This document shows, piece after piece, positions 7,002-15,555 of a stretch of 17,645 nt of DNA. Below the pieces are notes generated by a model, which saw only the letters and a list, made by a program, of their open reading frames with translations, ran no database searches and was not told the origin of the DNA. Source of the stretch: JBHGAV01 sp041946685 (lineage in GTDB: Bacteria; Acidobacteriota; Terriglobia; Bryobacterales; Bryobacteraceae); the NCBI GenBank assembly GCA_041946685.1, contig JBHGAV010000071.1, positions 1 to 17,645 of the forward strand, given 5' to 3'. Position 1 is the stretch's first letter; every line of letters begins with the position of its first letter. A program made the translations under genes and the position numbers.

Positions 7002-7007
7002 ATAGGA
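6993..7007. promoter_or_regulatory. Probable PadR autoregulatory operator
   Basis: TCCTA-ATATA-TAGGA is an inverted repeat with 5-bp arms lying across the -10 box. PadR dimers commonly bind inverted repeats in their own promoters, so repression of padR and the overlapping permease by blocking RNA polymerase is expected. The assignment rests on position and symmetry. Confidence 0.5.
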
Positions 7008-7016
7008 ATCACACAT

Positions 7017-7361
7017 ATGGGAGACAAAGGGATTGAAACCGAGTGGAAGAAGGGCAGCGCCGAACTGCTGATCCTTTCCCTGCTGGAGGCGGTTCCACGC
7101 CACGGCTATGAACTGAGCAAGCTGATCGAGCAGCGCTCGGGGGGAGCGCTCCGATTCCATGTGGCATCCCTCTATCCACTGCTCTACCGGCTGGAGAGGC
7201 GCGGCCTGATACAGGGCCGCTGGGTCGAGAAGGCCGGACAGCGCCGGCGGCGCTATTACCGGCTTACCGGGCAAGGGGCGAGCATTCTGGCTTCGCAGCG
7301 CCAAGGCTGGCAGGCGTTTGTGGAGGCCATCAACCGAATTGCCGGAGTTGAGAATGCCTGA
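7017..7361 (+). CDS. PadR-family transcriptional regulator
   Basis: The 114-residue protein is a short, subfamily-2 type PadR: a winged helix-turn-helix (about residues 12-90) with HGYELSKLI, the VASLYPLLYRLERRGLI recognition helix and wing, and GQRRRRYYRLTGQG, followed by one dimerisation helix. PadR proteins usually repress a neighbouring transport or stress gene and release DNA on binding a small ligand. The ATG at 7017 follows a near-consensus promoter by only 15 bp; no ribosome binding site falls inside the predicted transcript (AGGA at 7004-7007 overlaps the promoter). The last 8 nt overlap the permease gene, so the two are surely co-transcribed. This padR-permease pairing is typical of Acidobacteriota. 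Confidence 0.92.
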   Translation: MGDKGIETEWKKGSAELLILSLLEAVPRHGYELSKLIEQRSGGALRFHVASLYPLLYRLERRGLIQGRWVEKAGQRRRRYYRLTGQGASILASQRQGWQAFVEAINRIAGVENA

Positions 7362-10023
7362 CTGGAAGGAACTGATTCGGAGACAGATGGCGGGGCTGGA
7401 CCTCGCTCCCACCCGGGAAGCGGGAATCGTGGAGGAATTGGCGCAGCACGCGGAAGATCGCTATCGCGAACTAGTGAGCAGCGGGACTTCAGAGAAGGAA
7501 GCCCGCGGAATCGTGCTGGCGGAACTCGGCGAGCGCAGAGAGGCGCCGAACCCAGCCGACTGGGGCCGCGGTCTGGTTCGGGACGCGCGCTACGGAATCC
7601 GGGGATTGGGCAAGAACTTCGCCTGGACGCTGCTCGTCGTAGCCGTGCTCAGCATCGGAATCGGCGCGAACGTCGCCATGTTCACCCTGGTCGATGCCGC
7701 GTTTCTCCGTCCTTTGCGGTTTCCCGAACCGGAACGCCTGGTCCAGATTCAGGAGTCGGTGCCATCGGGCGGGTACATATCCGTGTCCTATCCGAATTTC
7801 GTGGACTGGGAGAAGCAGAGCCGGTCCTTCGAGTCGATGGGCATGGCAGCCGTGTTTCCGGAAACGCTGAAGGGGACCGGCGGCAACGAACGAATTCAGG
7901 CCGCGTACGTATCTCCGAGGTTCCATCAGGCATACGGCGTCAAGCCCATGATCGGGCGTTCCCTCACGGCGGACGACGACAGGGCGGGCGCGCCGCCCGT
8001 TGTCCTCCTCTCGCGCCGGTTCTGGCAGAGCCACTATGGCAGCGATCGGCAAGTGATCGGGCGCACGCTGGTTCTCGGCGACCGGGTATGGGCGATCGCC
8101 GGAGTGATGCCGGTCTTTCGCTGGCAGCGGTACGCGGACGTGTTCGTCCCGATCGCGTATGCGCAAGACAAATGGACCCTCAACCTGCGGGAGAACCGCA
8201 GCAGCAGCGGTGTCATCGCGCGCCTCAAGCCCGGCGTGACCGTGGAGCAGGCGCGGGCCGAGATGAAGCTCATCGCCGCGCAGCTCGCGAAGCAGTATCC
8301 CGGGGCCAACGGAGGCATCAGCGCCGTGGTCGTGCCGCTCCGCGAATACATCGGCGGCGGCATCCGCCAGGCGGTTCTGCTGGGATTCGGGGCCGTGGGG
8401 CTGCTTCTTCTGATCGCTTGCGCCAACGTGGCGGGACTTCAGCTCGCGCGAGCCGCGGCAGGCCGGCAGGAGATGGCGATTCGCCAAGCGCTCGGAGCCA
8501 GCCGGCTCCAGCTCATCCGGCAGTTGTTGACCGAGAGCCTGCTCCTGGCGCTCACGGGCGCAGCAGCCGGGGTGGCTGTCGCGTGGGCGGGTGTCACCTG
8601 GTTACAGCGCAACTTCCCGGCCGCGGAGAACCTGGGAGGCATAGGGCTCGACGCGCGCGTGCTCACGTTCGCCGTGCTGGCGGCAGCGGTGACCGCCGTG
8701 CTGTGCGGGCTGGCTCCGGCCCTTCAATTCACGCGGCCCAGTATGGTGGACGCGATCAAAGGCGGTGGCCGGGGCTCCAGAAGCGAGGTCCGGCTGCGCA
8801 CGCGCAGGCTGCTGGTGGTCGGCCAGGTCGCCCTTGCCGCGGTGCTCTCAACCGGCACCGGGCTGCTGATGCGCAGTCTGGTGGCCGCGCTGGATACGGA
8901 GACGGGATTCCGGCCCGAACAGGTAGTGATGGCGCCCATTCTGCCGGCCGACCGCGCGGACGCCGATCTCTCCCGCAACGCGCGGCTTCTGCGGGATGTG
9001 GTCGAGAGGCTCGCCGGCGTCCCGGGCGTCGAGGCTGCCGGGGCCGTGGACGCCCTCCCCTTCAGCAATCCCGACTCCTCGGCGAGCTTCTATCGGGACG
9101 ACAGGCCCGTTCCCAAGCCCGGTCAGGTCCCCATGGCGCTGAAGGCCGCCGCGACGCCCGGGTACTTTCGGGCGATGGGAATCCCGCTCGTAAGAGGACG
9201 GCTATTCGATCCGTCCGACGGCCAGATGGGGAGTGTGAAGCGCGACATGCCCTCGCTTCTCGCCTATGTCCGCTCGGTTGAGTTGGTGGCTGTCATCAAC
9301 GAAACGATGGCGCGCCGGTTTTGGCCGGACGAAGACCCCGTTGGCAAATACTTCCGCTGGGGACCGCCAACCATGAGAGGACCCCGCGTGAAGATTGTAG
9401 GGATTGTCGGGGACACAAGGCAGTATGGACTGGACCGTCCCGTCGAGCCTCAGTACTTCTTCTCCTCAGACCAGTTCCCCGTCTGGGAGGCGAGGCTTGT
9501 GGTCAGGACCAAGGGGGACGCCTCCGGGCTGGCCGCGATGATACGAGCAGCGGTCGCCGAGAGCGACCCCGATGCTGTGGTGACGAACGTGGAACGCATG
9601 GGTTCGGTCATTGACCGCACCCTGCGGGGCAGGCAGAACAACGTGGCGCTGCTGGGACTGTTCTCGGGGGTTGCGCTGCTGCTGGCAGCCTTAGGACTCT
9701 ACGCCACCATGGCCTACATGGTGGCTCAGCGCACGCAGGAGATCGGAGTGCGCATGGCGCTGGGAGCCGCCGCCAGGGACGTCCGGTTGATGGTGGTGCG
9801 CGAGGGCGCGATCCTGGCGGGCGCCGGAATCATCCTGGGAGTCCTTGCGGCCCTGGCCGGGGCCCGCGTGGTCTCGAGTATGCTCTACGGAGTCACGACC
9901 ACCGATGCGCTCAGTTACACAGCCTCGGCCGTGCTGCTGGTTGCGGTGATGCTGCTGGCGAGCTATATCCCCGCCCGGCGAGCGAGCCGGGTGGACCCGC
10001 TGGTGGCGCTGCGCTCCGAATGA
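7354..10023 (+). CDS. ADOP-type duplicated ABC permease (MacB/FtsX-like)
   Basis: The 889-residue protein has a soluble helical N-terminal region (1-60), a first transmembrane helix (about 90-112), a periplasmic MacB-like domain, an FtsX block with three helices (about 339-361, 389-415, 436-458), then a second copy: helix about 484-508, periplasmic domain, and a final FtsX block (about 762-790, 817-843, 854-877) ending in the MacB signature IPARRASRVDPLVALR. EMAIRQALGASR and EIGVRMALGAA are the paired cytoplasmic loops expected to contact an ATPase. No ATPase gene is nearby, as usual for these 'orphan' permeases. Function is probably macrolide/peptide export or mechanical coupling across the envelope, but is not established. 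The start at 7354 has GGAG (7344-7347) 6 nt upstream and overlaps padR by 8 nt. Confidence 0.92.
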   Translation: MPDWKELIRRQMAGLDLAPTREAGIVEELAQHAEDRYRELVSSGTSEKEARGIVLAELGERREAPNPADWGRGLVRDARYGIRGLGKNFAWTLLVVAVLSIGIGANVAMFTLVDAAFLRPLRFPEPERLVQIQESVPSGGYISVSYPNFVDWEKQSRSFESMGMAAVFPETLKGTGGNERIQAAYVSPRFHQAYGVKPMIGRSLTADDDRAGAPPVVLLSRRFWQSHYGSDRQVIGRTLVLGDRVWAIAGVMPVFRWQRYADVFVPIAYAQDKWTLNLRENRSSSGVIARLKPGVTVEQARAEMKLIAAQLAKQYPGANGGISAVVVPLREYIGGGIRQAVLLGFGAVGLLLLIACANVAGLQLARAAAGRQEMAIRQALGASRLQLIRQLLTESLLLALTGAAAGVAVAWAGVTWLQRNFPAAENLGGIGLDARVLTFAVLAAAVTAVLCGLAPALQFTRPSMVDAIKGGGRGSRSEVRLRTRRLLVVGQVALAAVLSTGTGLLMRSLVAALDTETGFRPEQVVMAPILPADRADADLSRNARLLRDVVERLAGVPGVEAAGAVDALPFSNPDSSASFYRDDRPVPKPGQVPMALKAAATPGYFRAMGIPLVRGRLFDPSDGQMGSVKRDMPSLLAYVRSVELVAVINETMARRFWPDEDPVGKYFRWGPPTMRGPRVKIVGIVGDTRQYGLDRPVEPQYFFSSDQFPVWEARLVVRTKGDASGLAAMIRAAVAESDPDAVVTNVERMGSVIDRTLRGRQNNVALLGLFSGVALLLAALGLYATMAYMVAQRTQEIGVRMALGAAARDVRLMVVREGAILAGAGIILGVLAALAGARVVSSMLYGVTTTDALSYTASAVLLVAVMLLASYIPARRASRVDPLVALRSE

Positions 10024-10033
10024 GACCCCGCCG

Positions 10034-11053
10034 CTACCGCCAGTGCACCATCGGAAGGCCGGGCACGGGTGCGCGGAAGCACGGGATGCGCGTGCCCTTG
10101 AGCGAGCCGATGTAGGCCGTCTGGAGGTCGGGCCCTCCGAAGGTGACGCTGGCCATCCAGGGCGCAATACCCTGCCCGGTGGCGAACAGCACCTCCTTGG
10201 TCACCTCGCCGCGGAAAAACTGCTGCTCCAGGGCATCCACCTTCTGCGGATCGCCTTCATCCAGCAGCACCTTAAGGTCGCCCTCGGGGGTCAGCACGAA
10301 GAGCTTGTCCGAGTAGACCATGGTGCCCCACAGGTTGCCGTAGCTGTCGAAAGCGATGCCGTCGGGCCAGGCGCCCTTCCCCAGACTGGTGGGGCCGAAA
10401 ATCTCCCGGTTCGACAGGTTCCCTTTGTCGTCCACCCGCAGCCGGCTGACGCATCCGCCGGTGGTCTCCACCACATACATCCACTCCTCCCTGGCGTCGA
10501 AGCGGATCTCGTTGGTGAACCGGAAACCGTCGGCCACGATGTGGAACTTGCCGTCGATGTAGCGGGCGATATAGCCGTCGGGCAGATCGGTCCTGAGCGC
10601 GTGCATCCAGTTCTTGATCCGGGTGGTGACGGTGATCCAGATCCGGTCCTTGGAGTCGCGCAGCACGAAGTTGACCTTGCCGATCGCCTCGCCGTCGATG
10701 CTGTCGGCGAGCACACGCGTCTCGCCGCCGCGGGTCATGACTTCGAGGCAGTCGGTGCCGAAGTTGGAGATCAGGATGTCGCCATTGGAGGCGAACGCCA
10801 TTCCGTTTGGGAGCGTGCCGGTCAAGAACCTCGTCGCGTCGTCGGCAGCCTCATCGAAGTGGGCCGACCGCTTCTGCGTGATGAGCTCCTGCGAACCGTC
10901 GGGACGGATCTTGGTGACGCCGCCGCGGGCATCGGCCGCCCAGAGCGTGCCGTCCGGCTCCGCCAGAATGCACTCCGGCCGATGGAGGTCATGGCCGACG
11001 TACTGGATGGTTGACTTGTCGATCTCGAAATCTAGAATTGGATTGCGCGCCAT
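10034..11053 (-). CDS. Cytosolic SMP-30/gluconolactonase-like lactonase
   Basis: The 339-residue protein is a six-bladed beta-propeller of the SMP-30/LRE family. The expected metal ligands are visible: E27 in RPECI, N181 in FTNEIRFD and D231 in WPDGIAFD, with N83 in LPNGMAF as the usual extra asparagine. Such enzymes open sugar lactones (such as gluconolactone) with a divalent metal. There is no signal peptide, so it should work in the cytosol. GGAGG lies 7 nt before the ATG. It is the last gene of the aldehyde dehydrogenase-transketolase-cupin unit, starting 18 bp after the cupin gene, and its stop faces the permease stop with 10 bp between. Its substrate is probably the lactone of the sugar handled by its operon partners. 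Confidence 0.87.
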   Translation of the reverse strand: MARNPILDFEIDKSTIQYVGHDLHRPECILAEPDGTLWAADARGGVTKIRPDGSQELITQKRSAHFDEAADDATRFLTGTLPNGMAFASNGDILISNFGTDCLEVMTRGGETRVLADSIDGEAIGKVNFVLRDSKDRIWITVTTRIKNWMHALRTDLPDGYIARYIDGKFHIVADGFRFTNEIRFDAREEWMYVVETTGGCVSRLRVDDKGNLSNREIFGPTSLGKGAWPDGIAFDSYGNLWGTMVYSDKLFVLTPEGDLKVLLDEGDPQKVDALEQQFFRGEVTKEVLFATGQGIAPWMASVTFGGPDLQTAYIGSLKGTRIPCFRAPVPGLPMVHWR

Positions 11054-11071
11054 CGATTTCCTCCCTTCGTC

Positions 11072-11458
11072 TCAACTCGGGAAATCCACCTCTTCATAGA
11101 ACTTATAGGTTGACAGGTTGGAGGGCGGAGCGAAGAAGCAGATCACCTTCATCTCCTGGTCCCCCGTGTTGTGGAGCATGTGAATGGAGCCTTGCGGGAA
11201 CAGCACGGCCATGCCCTGCCGGACGGGCTCGACCGAACCATCCACCATCACCCGGCCGGAGCCGTGGATGATGTAGATCAGCTCCTCCCCGTTGGGGTGC
11301 TCGTGCGCCGGCTTCACCTTCGCGCCGGGAGGAACGCGGATCAGGCAGACCGAAAGGTGCTTGGCCCCCAAACGCTCGGCGTTGACCAGCCAGCGCAGAT
11401 GCCGGCCAGGCAGCGCTACTTCCGGGACGTCGTCTTCGTGAATCAACGGAACGCTCAT
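11072..11458 (-). CDS. Small single-domain cupin
   Basis: The 128-residue protein is one cupin barrel. Motif 1 gives HEHPNGEEL (H52, H54, E58) and motif 2 gives PQGSIHMLHN (H93, N97), so a complete three-His/one-Glu metal site is present. Small cupins in sugar loci act as isomerases, mutarotases or dioxygenases, or only bind a ligand; the reaction here is unknown. The ATG overlaps the transketolase stop by 4 nt (ATGA), and GGAGG lies 8 nt upstream inside the transketolase gene, so its translation should be coupled to that of transketolase. An enzyme acting directly before or after transketolase on the same sugar is the simplest reading. Confidence 0.85.
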   Translation of the reverse strand: MSVPLIHEDDVPEVALPGRHLRWLVNAERLGAKHLSVCLIRVPPGAKVKPAHEHPNGEELIYIIHGSGRVMVDGSVEPVRQGMAVLFPQGSIHMLHNTGDQEMKVICFFAPPSNLSTYKFYEEVDFPS

Positions 11459-13575
11459 GCGATCAACCTCCGCGTGATGGCTTGAGCGAGCGCGGCCGGG
11501 TCGAGGCCGAAGGCCCGCAGAAGCTGCTCATAGGTGCCGGAGTGGATAAAGCGCGGCCTCCCGTCCTTGTCGAGCGCGTTGACGGCGAAGGCCCTTCCCG
11601 TCTCGATCCGGCCGCCGCGCCGGAACAGCGCGGTCTGAAAGCTGCGCCACAGGTAGCCGTTGTTGTGCTCGGCGAACGAGAGCAGCTTGCCGCTGTCATA
11701 CAGATCCACCAGCAGCCCTTCGTCGACCGAAGGCATATCCACCACCCCGACCGCGACGCCTTGCTTCTCGCATTCCGCCGCCGCCTTCAGGGCCTCGTGC
11801 ACACCCCTGCCGCTGCTGATGATGACGGCCTTGTCCGACGGGCTCTGCCGCAGCGCGTATCCCTTGCCGAACTCAAAGACGTAGTCTGGCTCGTACAGCA
11901 CGCCGGAGCCGGCGCGCATGATCCGCAAATAGACCATTCCCCGGTTGCCGGCCATGATCCACTGCATGATCGCCAGCAACTGCTGCGGGCAGGAGACATC
12001 GATGATCTTCAAGTGGGCCATGCCGTCGAAGATCGTCACATCGTCGTTGCCCATGTGGGTGGCGCCGTTGGTCCGGGTCTCGAAATTGGGCGCCGTTGCC
12101 AGGAACGTCAGATCCAGGCCATGGCCCTCGCTCAGCCATCCGTCCTTGGCCTCGATCGCTTCCAGCCGCTCCTGGTGTCCCACTGCGATCCGGCGCAGGA
12201 CCTTCCAGTCGAAGAAGGGGCAGAACGTGCTCACCCAGGCGTTGTATCCGAGGGCGGCGAAGGCCTCGCCGACGTTCATCATGTTGGCCTCGGCCACGCC
12301 GACATTCAGGGCGCGCTCCTGGTCCACCGCGCCCACGCCGGCCTCCAGGCCGCTGGTCGAAGCCAGGTCCGCGTCCACGGAAATCACCCGCGTGTCCTTG
12401 GCGAAGACCTTCATGGCGGCGGTCACGATCGCGCTGGCGGCGTACTGCTTGCTCTTGTCGATCTTCGGAAGCTGCGCCGGATCGTACTGAATCCGCTTGT
12501 CGCGGGGCGCGGCGCGCCGGGTGAGAACGGGGCGGGCCGGGGGCGAGAAGACGCCCGCCCCGAAGGCCGGCGCATTCAGGTCGATGTTCATCCGGCGGGC
12601 CTCGGCGAGCAAAGCGTCGCGATCTGATTCGCCCAGGCCCGTAAGGAATTCGTTAAACTCCTCCACGCGACGCCGGCGCCGCTCGCTCTGAAGCGCCAGC
12701 TCCTGCGCCACCAGTTCGTCCGTTACGGTGACTTTGTGTCCGTTCAGAAAACTGGCGAAAGCTCCGTGCCCCTTCCTGGAACGGCAGACAATCGCCGTCG
12801 GCTTGCCGGTTCGCGGGGCGTGCTTGAATTGGTCGAGCGCCTCGAACACTCCGTCGTAGCCGGTCGCATCGACGGTGCGGACGTTCCAGCCGAACGAACC
12901 GAAGACCGCCTCCAGGTTCGGCAGCGGGAAGATCAACCGGTCGACGATATCGAGCTGGCCGACGTTGTTATCCACGAGCACGCAGAGGTTGTCCAGGCGC
13001 TTGTGGGCCGAGTACATCACGGCTTCCCAGATGGGCCCCTCCTGCAATTCCCCGTCGCCCACCAGGCAGTAGGTGTCGAACTTGGGGCAGGTCTTCCCCG
13101 CGATGGCGAAGCCCTGGGCCACGGAAAGGCCCTGGCCCAGCGGTCCCGTGGATATGTGCACATTGGGCAGAATGGGGCCCGGGTGCCCATTCAGGATGCT
13201 CTCCCAGGAGCGCGAGTTCTTGAGCACCGACCGGTCGAAATAGCCCAAGTCGGAGTAGACAGAGGCAAGGGTGGCCACGGCGTGACCCTTGCTGAGAACG
13301 AACAGGTCCTGGCCGCGGCGGGTCGGCTCGGCCAGATCCAGATTCATAAAGCCGCCGTAGTACAAAGCCACCATCGGGACGACGGCGGAAAAGGCGCCGC
13401 CCGGATGAATGCCCTTGTCCACGGCATCGCGTGCCTGCTCCAGGTCCAGAATACGGATGTCCGAATCCTTGACCTCGAGCAGCTTCAGGATCCCCTGCCG
13501 CAGCAGGAAGGCCTGCCGCGAAGCGTCGTCGATTACGGAAGCGCGGTTCCGCGCAGTTGTCACCTCACCACCCAT
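11455..13575 (-). CDS. Single-chain transketolase
   Basis: The 706-residue protein carries both transketolase halves in one chain. The thiamine-diphosphate domain has SKGHAVA (95-98 for SKGH), HISTGPLGQG (140-149), and GDG at 173-175 followed by NN at 203-204, the cofactor and metal signature. The pyrimidine-binding domain begins near 375, with its catalytic-type glutamate in NVGVAEANM (E429); a C-terminal domain follows from about 575. It moves two-carbon units between sugar phosphates. A charged linker (SERRRRRVEEF, about 297-307) joins the halves. The start is at 13575: a second ATG at 13593 is in frame, but only 13575 has a ribosome binding site (GGAGAG, 13582-13587, 6 nt upstream). A strong hairpin precedes the gene and the cupin gene overlaps its end. 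A pathway-specific role is inferred from context. Confidence 0.9.
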   Translation of the reverse strand: MGGEVTTARNRASVIDDASRQAFLLRQGILKLLEVKDSDIRILDLEQARDAVDKGIHPGGAFSAVVPMVALYYGGFMNLDLAEPTRRGQDLFVLSKGHAVATLASVYSDLGYFDRSVLKNSRSWESILNGHPGPILPNVHISTGPLGQGLSVAQGFAIAGKTCPKFDTYCLVGDGELQEGPIWEAVMYSAHKRLDNLCVLVDNNVGQLDIVDRLIFPLPNLEAVFGSFGWNVRTVDATGYDGVFEALDQFKHAPRTGKPTAIVCRSRKGHGAFASFLNGHKVTVTDELVAQELALQSERRRRRVEEFNEFLTGLGESDRDALLAEARRMNIDLNAPAFGAGVFSPPARPVLTRRAAPRDKRIQYDPAQLPKIDKSKQYAASAIVTAAMKVFAKDTRVISVDADLASTSGLEAGVGAVDQERALNVGVAEANMMNVGEAFAALGYNAWVSTFCPFFDWKVLRRIAVGHQERLEAIEAKDGWLSEGHGLDLTFLATAPNFETRTNGATHMGNDDVTIFDGMAHLKIIDVSCPQQLLAIMQWIMAGNRGMVYLRIMRAGSGVLYEPDYVFEFGKGYALRQSPSDKAVIISSGRGVHEALKAAAECEKQGVAVGVVDMPSVDEGLLVDLYDSGKLLSFAEHNNGYLWRSFQTALFRRGGRIETGRAFAVNALDKDGRPRFIHSGTYEQLLRAFGLDPAALAQAITRRLIA

Positions 13576-13581
13576 ACTTGT

Positions 13582-13587
13582 CTCTCC
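13582..13587 (-). promoter_or_regulatory. Ribosome binding site deciding the transketolase start
   Basis: GGAGAG on the minus strand is 6 nt before the ATG at 13575. The alternative ATG at 13593 lies upstream of it with no binding site of its own, which favours the shorter protein. Confidence 0.6.
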
Positions 13588-13606
13588 ACCCATTTTGCGC
13601 TAACGG

Positions 13607-13650
13607 CCTGAGAGGCGGCGGCGCAATCCATACGCGCACGCCGCCTCAGG
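13607..13650 (-). terminator. Strong intergenic stem-loop between the aldehyde dehydrogenase and transketolase genes
   Basis: Three paired blocks, CCTGAG/CTCAGG, GCGGCG/CGCCGC and GCGC/GCGC, form 16 GC-rich base pairs around a 9-nt loop (13625-13633), with a 2-nt bulge (13613-13614) and a 1-nt bulge (13638). No U-tract follows on the minus strand. It could be a partial (attenuating) terminator or a block to exonuclease that stabilises the upstream message. Its end is about 31 bp before the transketolase start. Confidence 0.55.
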
Positions 13651-13674
13651 CGTCCACTCTTGCTTCCTCTTCTC

Positions 13675-15279
13675 TTACTTCGACAGCAGCGTCATGGTGC
13701 CGTCCCAGGTGTCCACTTTTCCAGTGGGCTGGTCTTCGGCAAACCAGGTCGCGGTGACGTTGCGGCTCTCCGTGTAGAAGATGAATCCATCGCGGCCCAT
13801 CATGTGCAGGTCGCCAAAGAAGGACTGCTTCTGGCCCGTGAACCCGAAGATCCCCACCGGGACGGGGATGCCCACGTTGATCCCCACCATGCCGCCATGG
13901 GTCTCCTTGGCGAACTTGCGCGCATAGAAGCCGCTCTGCGTGTAGATCACGGACCCGTTGGCGAAACGGCTGTTGTTCATGATCTTCAGGCCTTCCTCGA
14001 AGCTGTCCACCCGCTTGATGCACAGCACCGGCCCGAAGACCTCCTCGCGCCCAATCGACATCTCTTCGGTCACCTTGTCAAAGATGGTGGGGCCGATGTA
14101 GAAGCCCTTCTCGCAGCCGGCCGGGACCTTGGGGTTGCGCCCATCCAGGATCAACTCGGCGCCTTCCTTGATGCCGGTCTCGATCCAGTTCAACACGTAG
14201 TCCTTATGCCCCTGATTGATCACCGGACCCATGCCTGTCGACTTGTCGTACGCCGCGCCGAGTTTCAGCTCGCTGGCGTACTTCACGATCAGCGGGATGA
14301 TCTTATCCGCGATCGCGTTCTCCACGACGATCACCGGCAGCGCCATGCAGCGCTCGCCGGCGCAGCCGCAGAAGGAGTTGATGATCCCCTGCGCGGTGCG
14401 GTCCACGTTGCAGTCGCGCAGCACCAGAGCGTGGTTCTTGGCTTCGGTCAGCGATTGCACCCGCTTGCCGTTCTCGGCCGCGGTCTTGTAAATGTGCAGC
14501 CCGACGCTGGTTGATCCGACGAAGCTGACTCCTTTGATTTCGGGATGGCGCAGGAAGATCTCCGCCTCGTGGCGGCTGGTGGTAACCAGGTTCAGGACAC
14601 CGGCCGGCAACCCCGCCTCACGCCAAAGTTCCGTGAGCCGCATGGATGACTGGGGCACGAAGCTCGCCGCCTTCAGTACCATGCAGTTCCCGGTGGCCAC
14701 GCAGATGGGAACCATCCAGCCGTGCGGGATCATGGCCGGGAAGTTCCACGGCGCGATCCCGGCAAAGACGCCGATGGGGTGGTTGTAACGCGTGGTGTCG
14801 TAACCCTTGGAAACGTTCATCAGGGCGTCACCCTTCATGATGTGGGGCGCGCCGCATGCGAACTCCACTACCTCAACGACCTTGAGCACGTCGCCCATGG
14901 CCTCGTCCCACTTCTTACCGTTCTCCTTGGCAAGAAGATAGGTCAGTTCGTCCAGGTTCGCCTCCACCAACGCCTTCATCTTGAACAGCACCTGGACACG
15001 CTTCCCGACAGGGGTATCCGACCACGCCGGGTAAGCGTCCACGGCTGCCTGGATGGCGGACTCCACCTCATCCGCCGTGCATTGCGGCGCGTGCGCAATC
15101 ACTGCGCCAGTCGAAGGGTTGTAGCACGGCATGTACTTGGCGGTCTTTGACTCCAACCACTGTCCGCCCACGAAGTACTTCAGTTTGAGGGGCTTCTCGC
15201 CGCTGATCGGGTCGGCGGGCAGGCCGCTGTCGCTCAAAAAGTAACGGTCGATCGATGAGATTGATGCGGATTTTGACAT
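13675..15279 (-). CDS. MmsA/IolA-like aldehyde dehydrogenase (CoA-acylating type)
   Basis: The 534-residue protein is a full aldehyde dehydrogenase: APWNFP (176-181), NAD-binding FVGST (253-257), catalytic cysteine C311 in GERCMA and EVFGP further on. The sequence AKNH (280-283), where most ALDHs carry a catalytic glutamate, and the arginine directly before the cysteine (R310) mark the methylmalonate-semialdehyde dehydrogenase group, which makes acyl-CoA without needing that glutamate. Two differences stand out: K133 sits where B. subtilis IolA has its carboxylate-binding arginine (R124 in ALDH2 numbering), and SLTEAKNH replaces SLTGAKNH. The protein also has about 25 extra N-terminal residues. 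The substrate may therefore not be methylmalonate semialdehyde. GGAG lies 7 nt before the ATG. It is the first gene of the catabolic operon, 99 bp before transketolase. Confidence 0.88.
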   Translation of the reverse strand: MSKSASISSIDRYFLSDSGLPADPISGEKPLKLKYFVGGQWLESKTAKYMPCYNPSTGAVIAHAPQCTADEVESAIQAAVDAYPAWSDTPVGKRVQVLFKMKALVEANLDELTYLLAKENGKKWDEAMGDVLKVVEVVEFACGAPHIMKGDALMNVSKGYDTTRYNHPIGVFAGIAPWNFPAMIPHGWMVPICVATGNCMVLKAASFVPQSSMRLTELWREAGLPAGVLNLVTTSRHEAEIFLRHPEIKGVSFVGSTSVGLHIYKTAAENGKRVQSLTEAKNHALVLRDCNVDRTAQGIINSFCGCAGERCMALPVIVVENAIADKIIPLIVKYASELKLGAAYDKSTGMGPVINQGHKDYVLNWIETGIKEGAELILDGRNPKVPAGCEKGFYIGPTIFDKVTEEMSIGREEVFGPVLCIKRVDSFEEGLKIMNNSRFANGSVIYTQSGFYARKFAKETHGGMVGINVGIPVPVGIFGFTGQKQSFFGDLHMMGRDGFIFYTESRNVTATWFAEDQPTGKVDTWDGTMTLLSK

Positions 15280-15555
15280 TTGATGACTCCTTTATTCAGA
15301 CTGCGTATGGCACACTCTTGCGCGGGGCTAGACCAAGATCTCTACTTCCCTGCACAGCCGCGGCTCAGCAAAGCAGCCCGCCACAGGATATTCAAGCCGC
15401 GTCCCCGGCGGCAGTGGAAGAAAACGGCGGTTCCTTGATGACGCGGCACAATACCGGCCCACGGTCTGAAAGGGAACGCCGAGACCGCCGCCGATCACCA
15501 CCCCTTAAACTTACATCACCCGGCAGGGAGGATCAAGGCAGACCACCACCGGCTG

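Larger units (their letters stand above)
6542..7016. other. 475-bp stretch without an intact gene
   Basis: No open frame here shows a recognisable protein; the two that reach about 80-100 codons have the arginine/serine/proline-rich composition of non-coding GC-rich DNA. The stretch holds a degraded epimerase 3' end (6749-6796) and the padR promoter and operator (6973-7007). The remainder shows no repeat, RNA gene or other signal I could support. Confidence 0.6.

Noticed and set aside
10024..10033. A bidirectional terminator between the convergent permease and lactonase genes
   Set aside because: Only 10 bp separate the stops and no inverted repeat is present; the gaps at 5288-5320 and 16643-16663 also lack a convincing hairpin with a T-tract.
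11482..12627. A 381-codon plus-strand open frame
   Set aside because: It lies opposite the transketolase gene, whose domains and cofactor motifs cover the same bases; the product has no recognisable domain.
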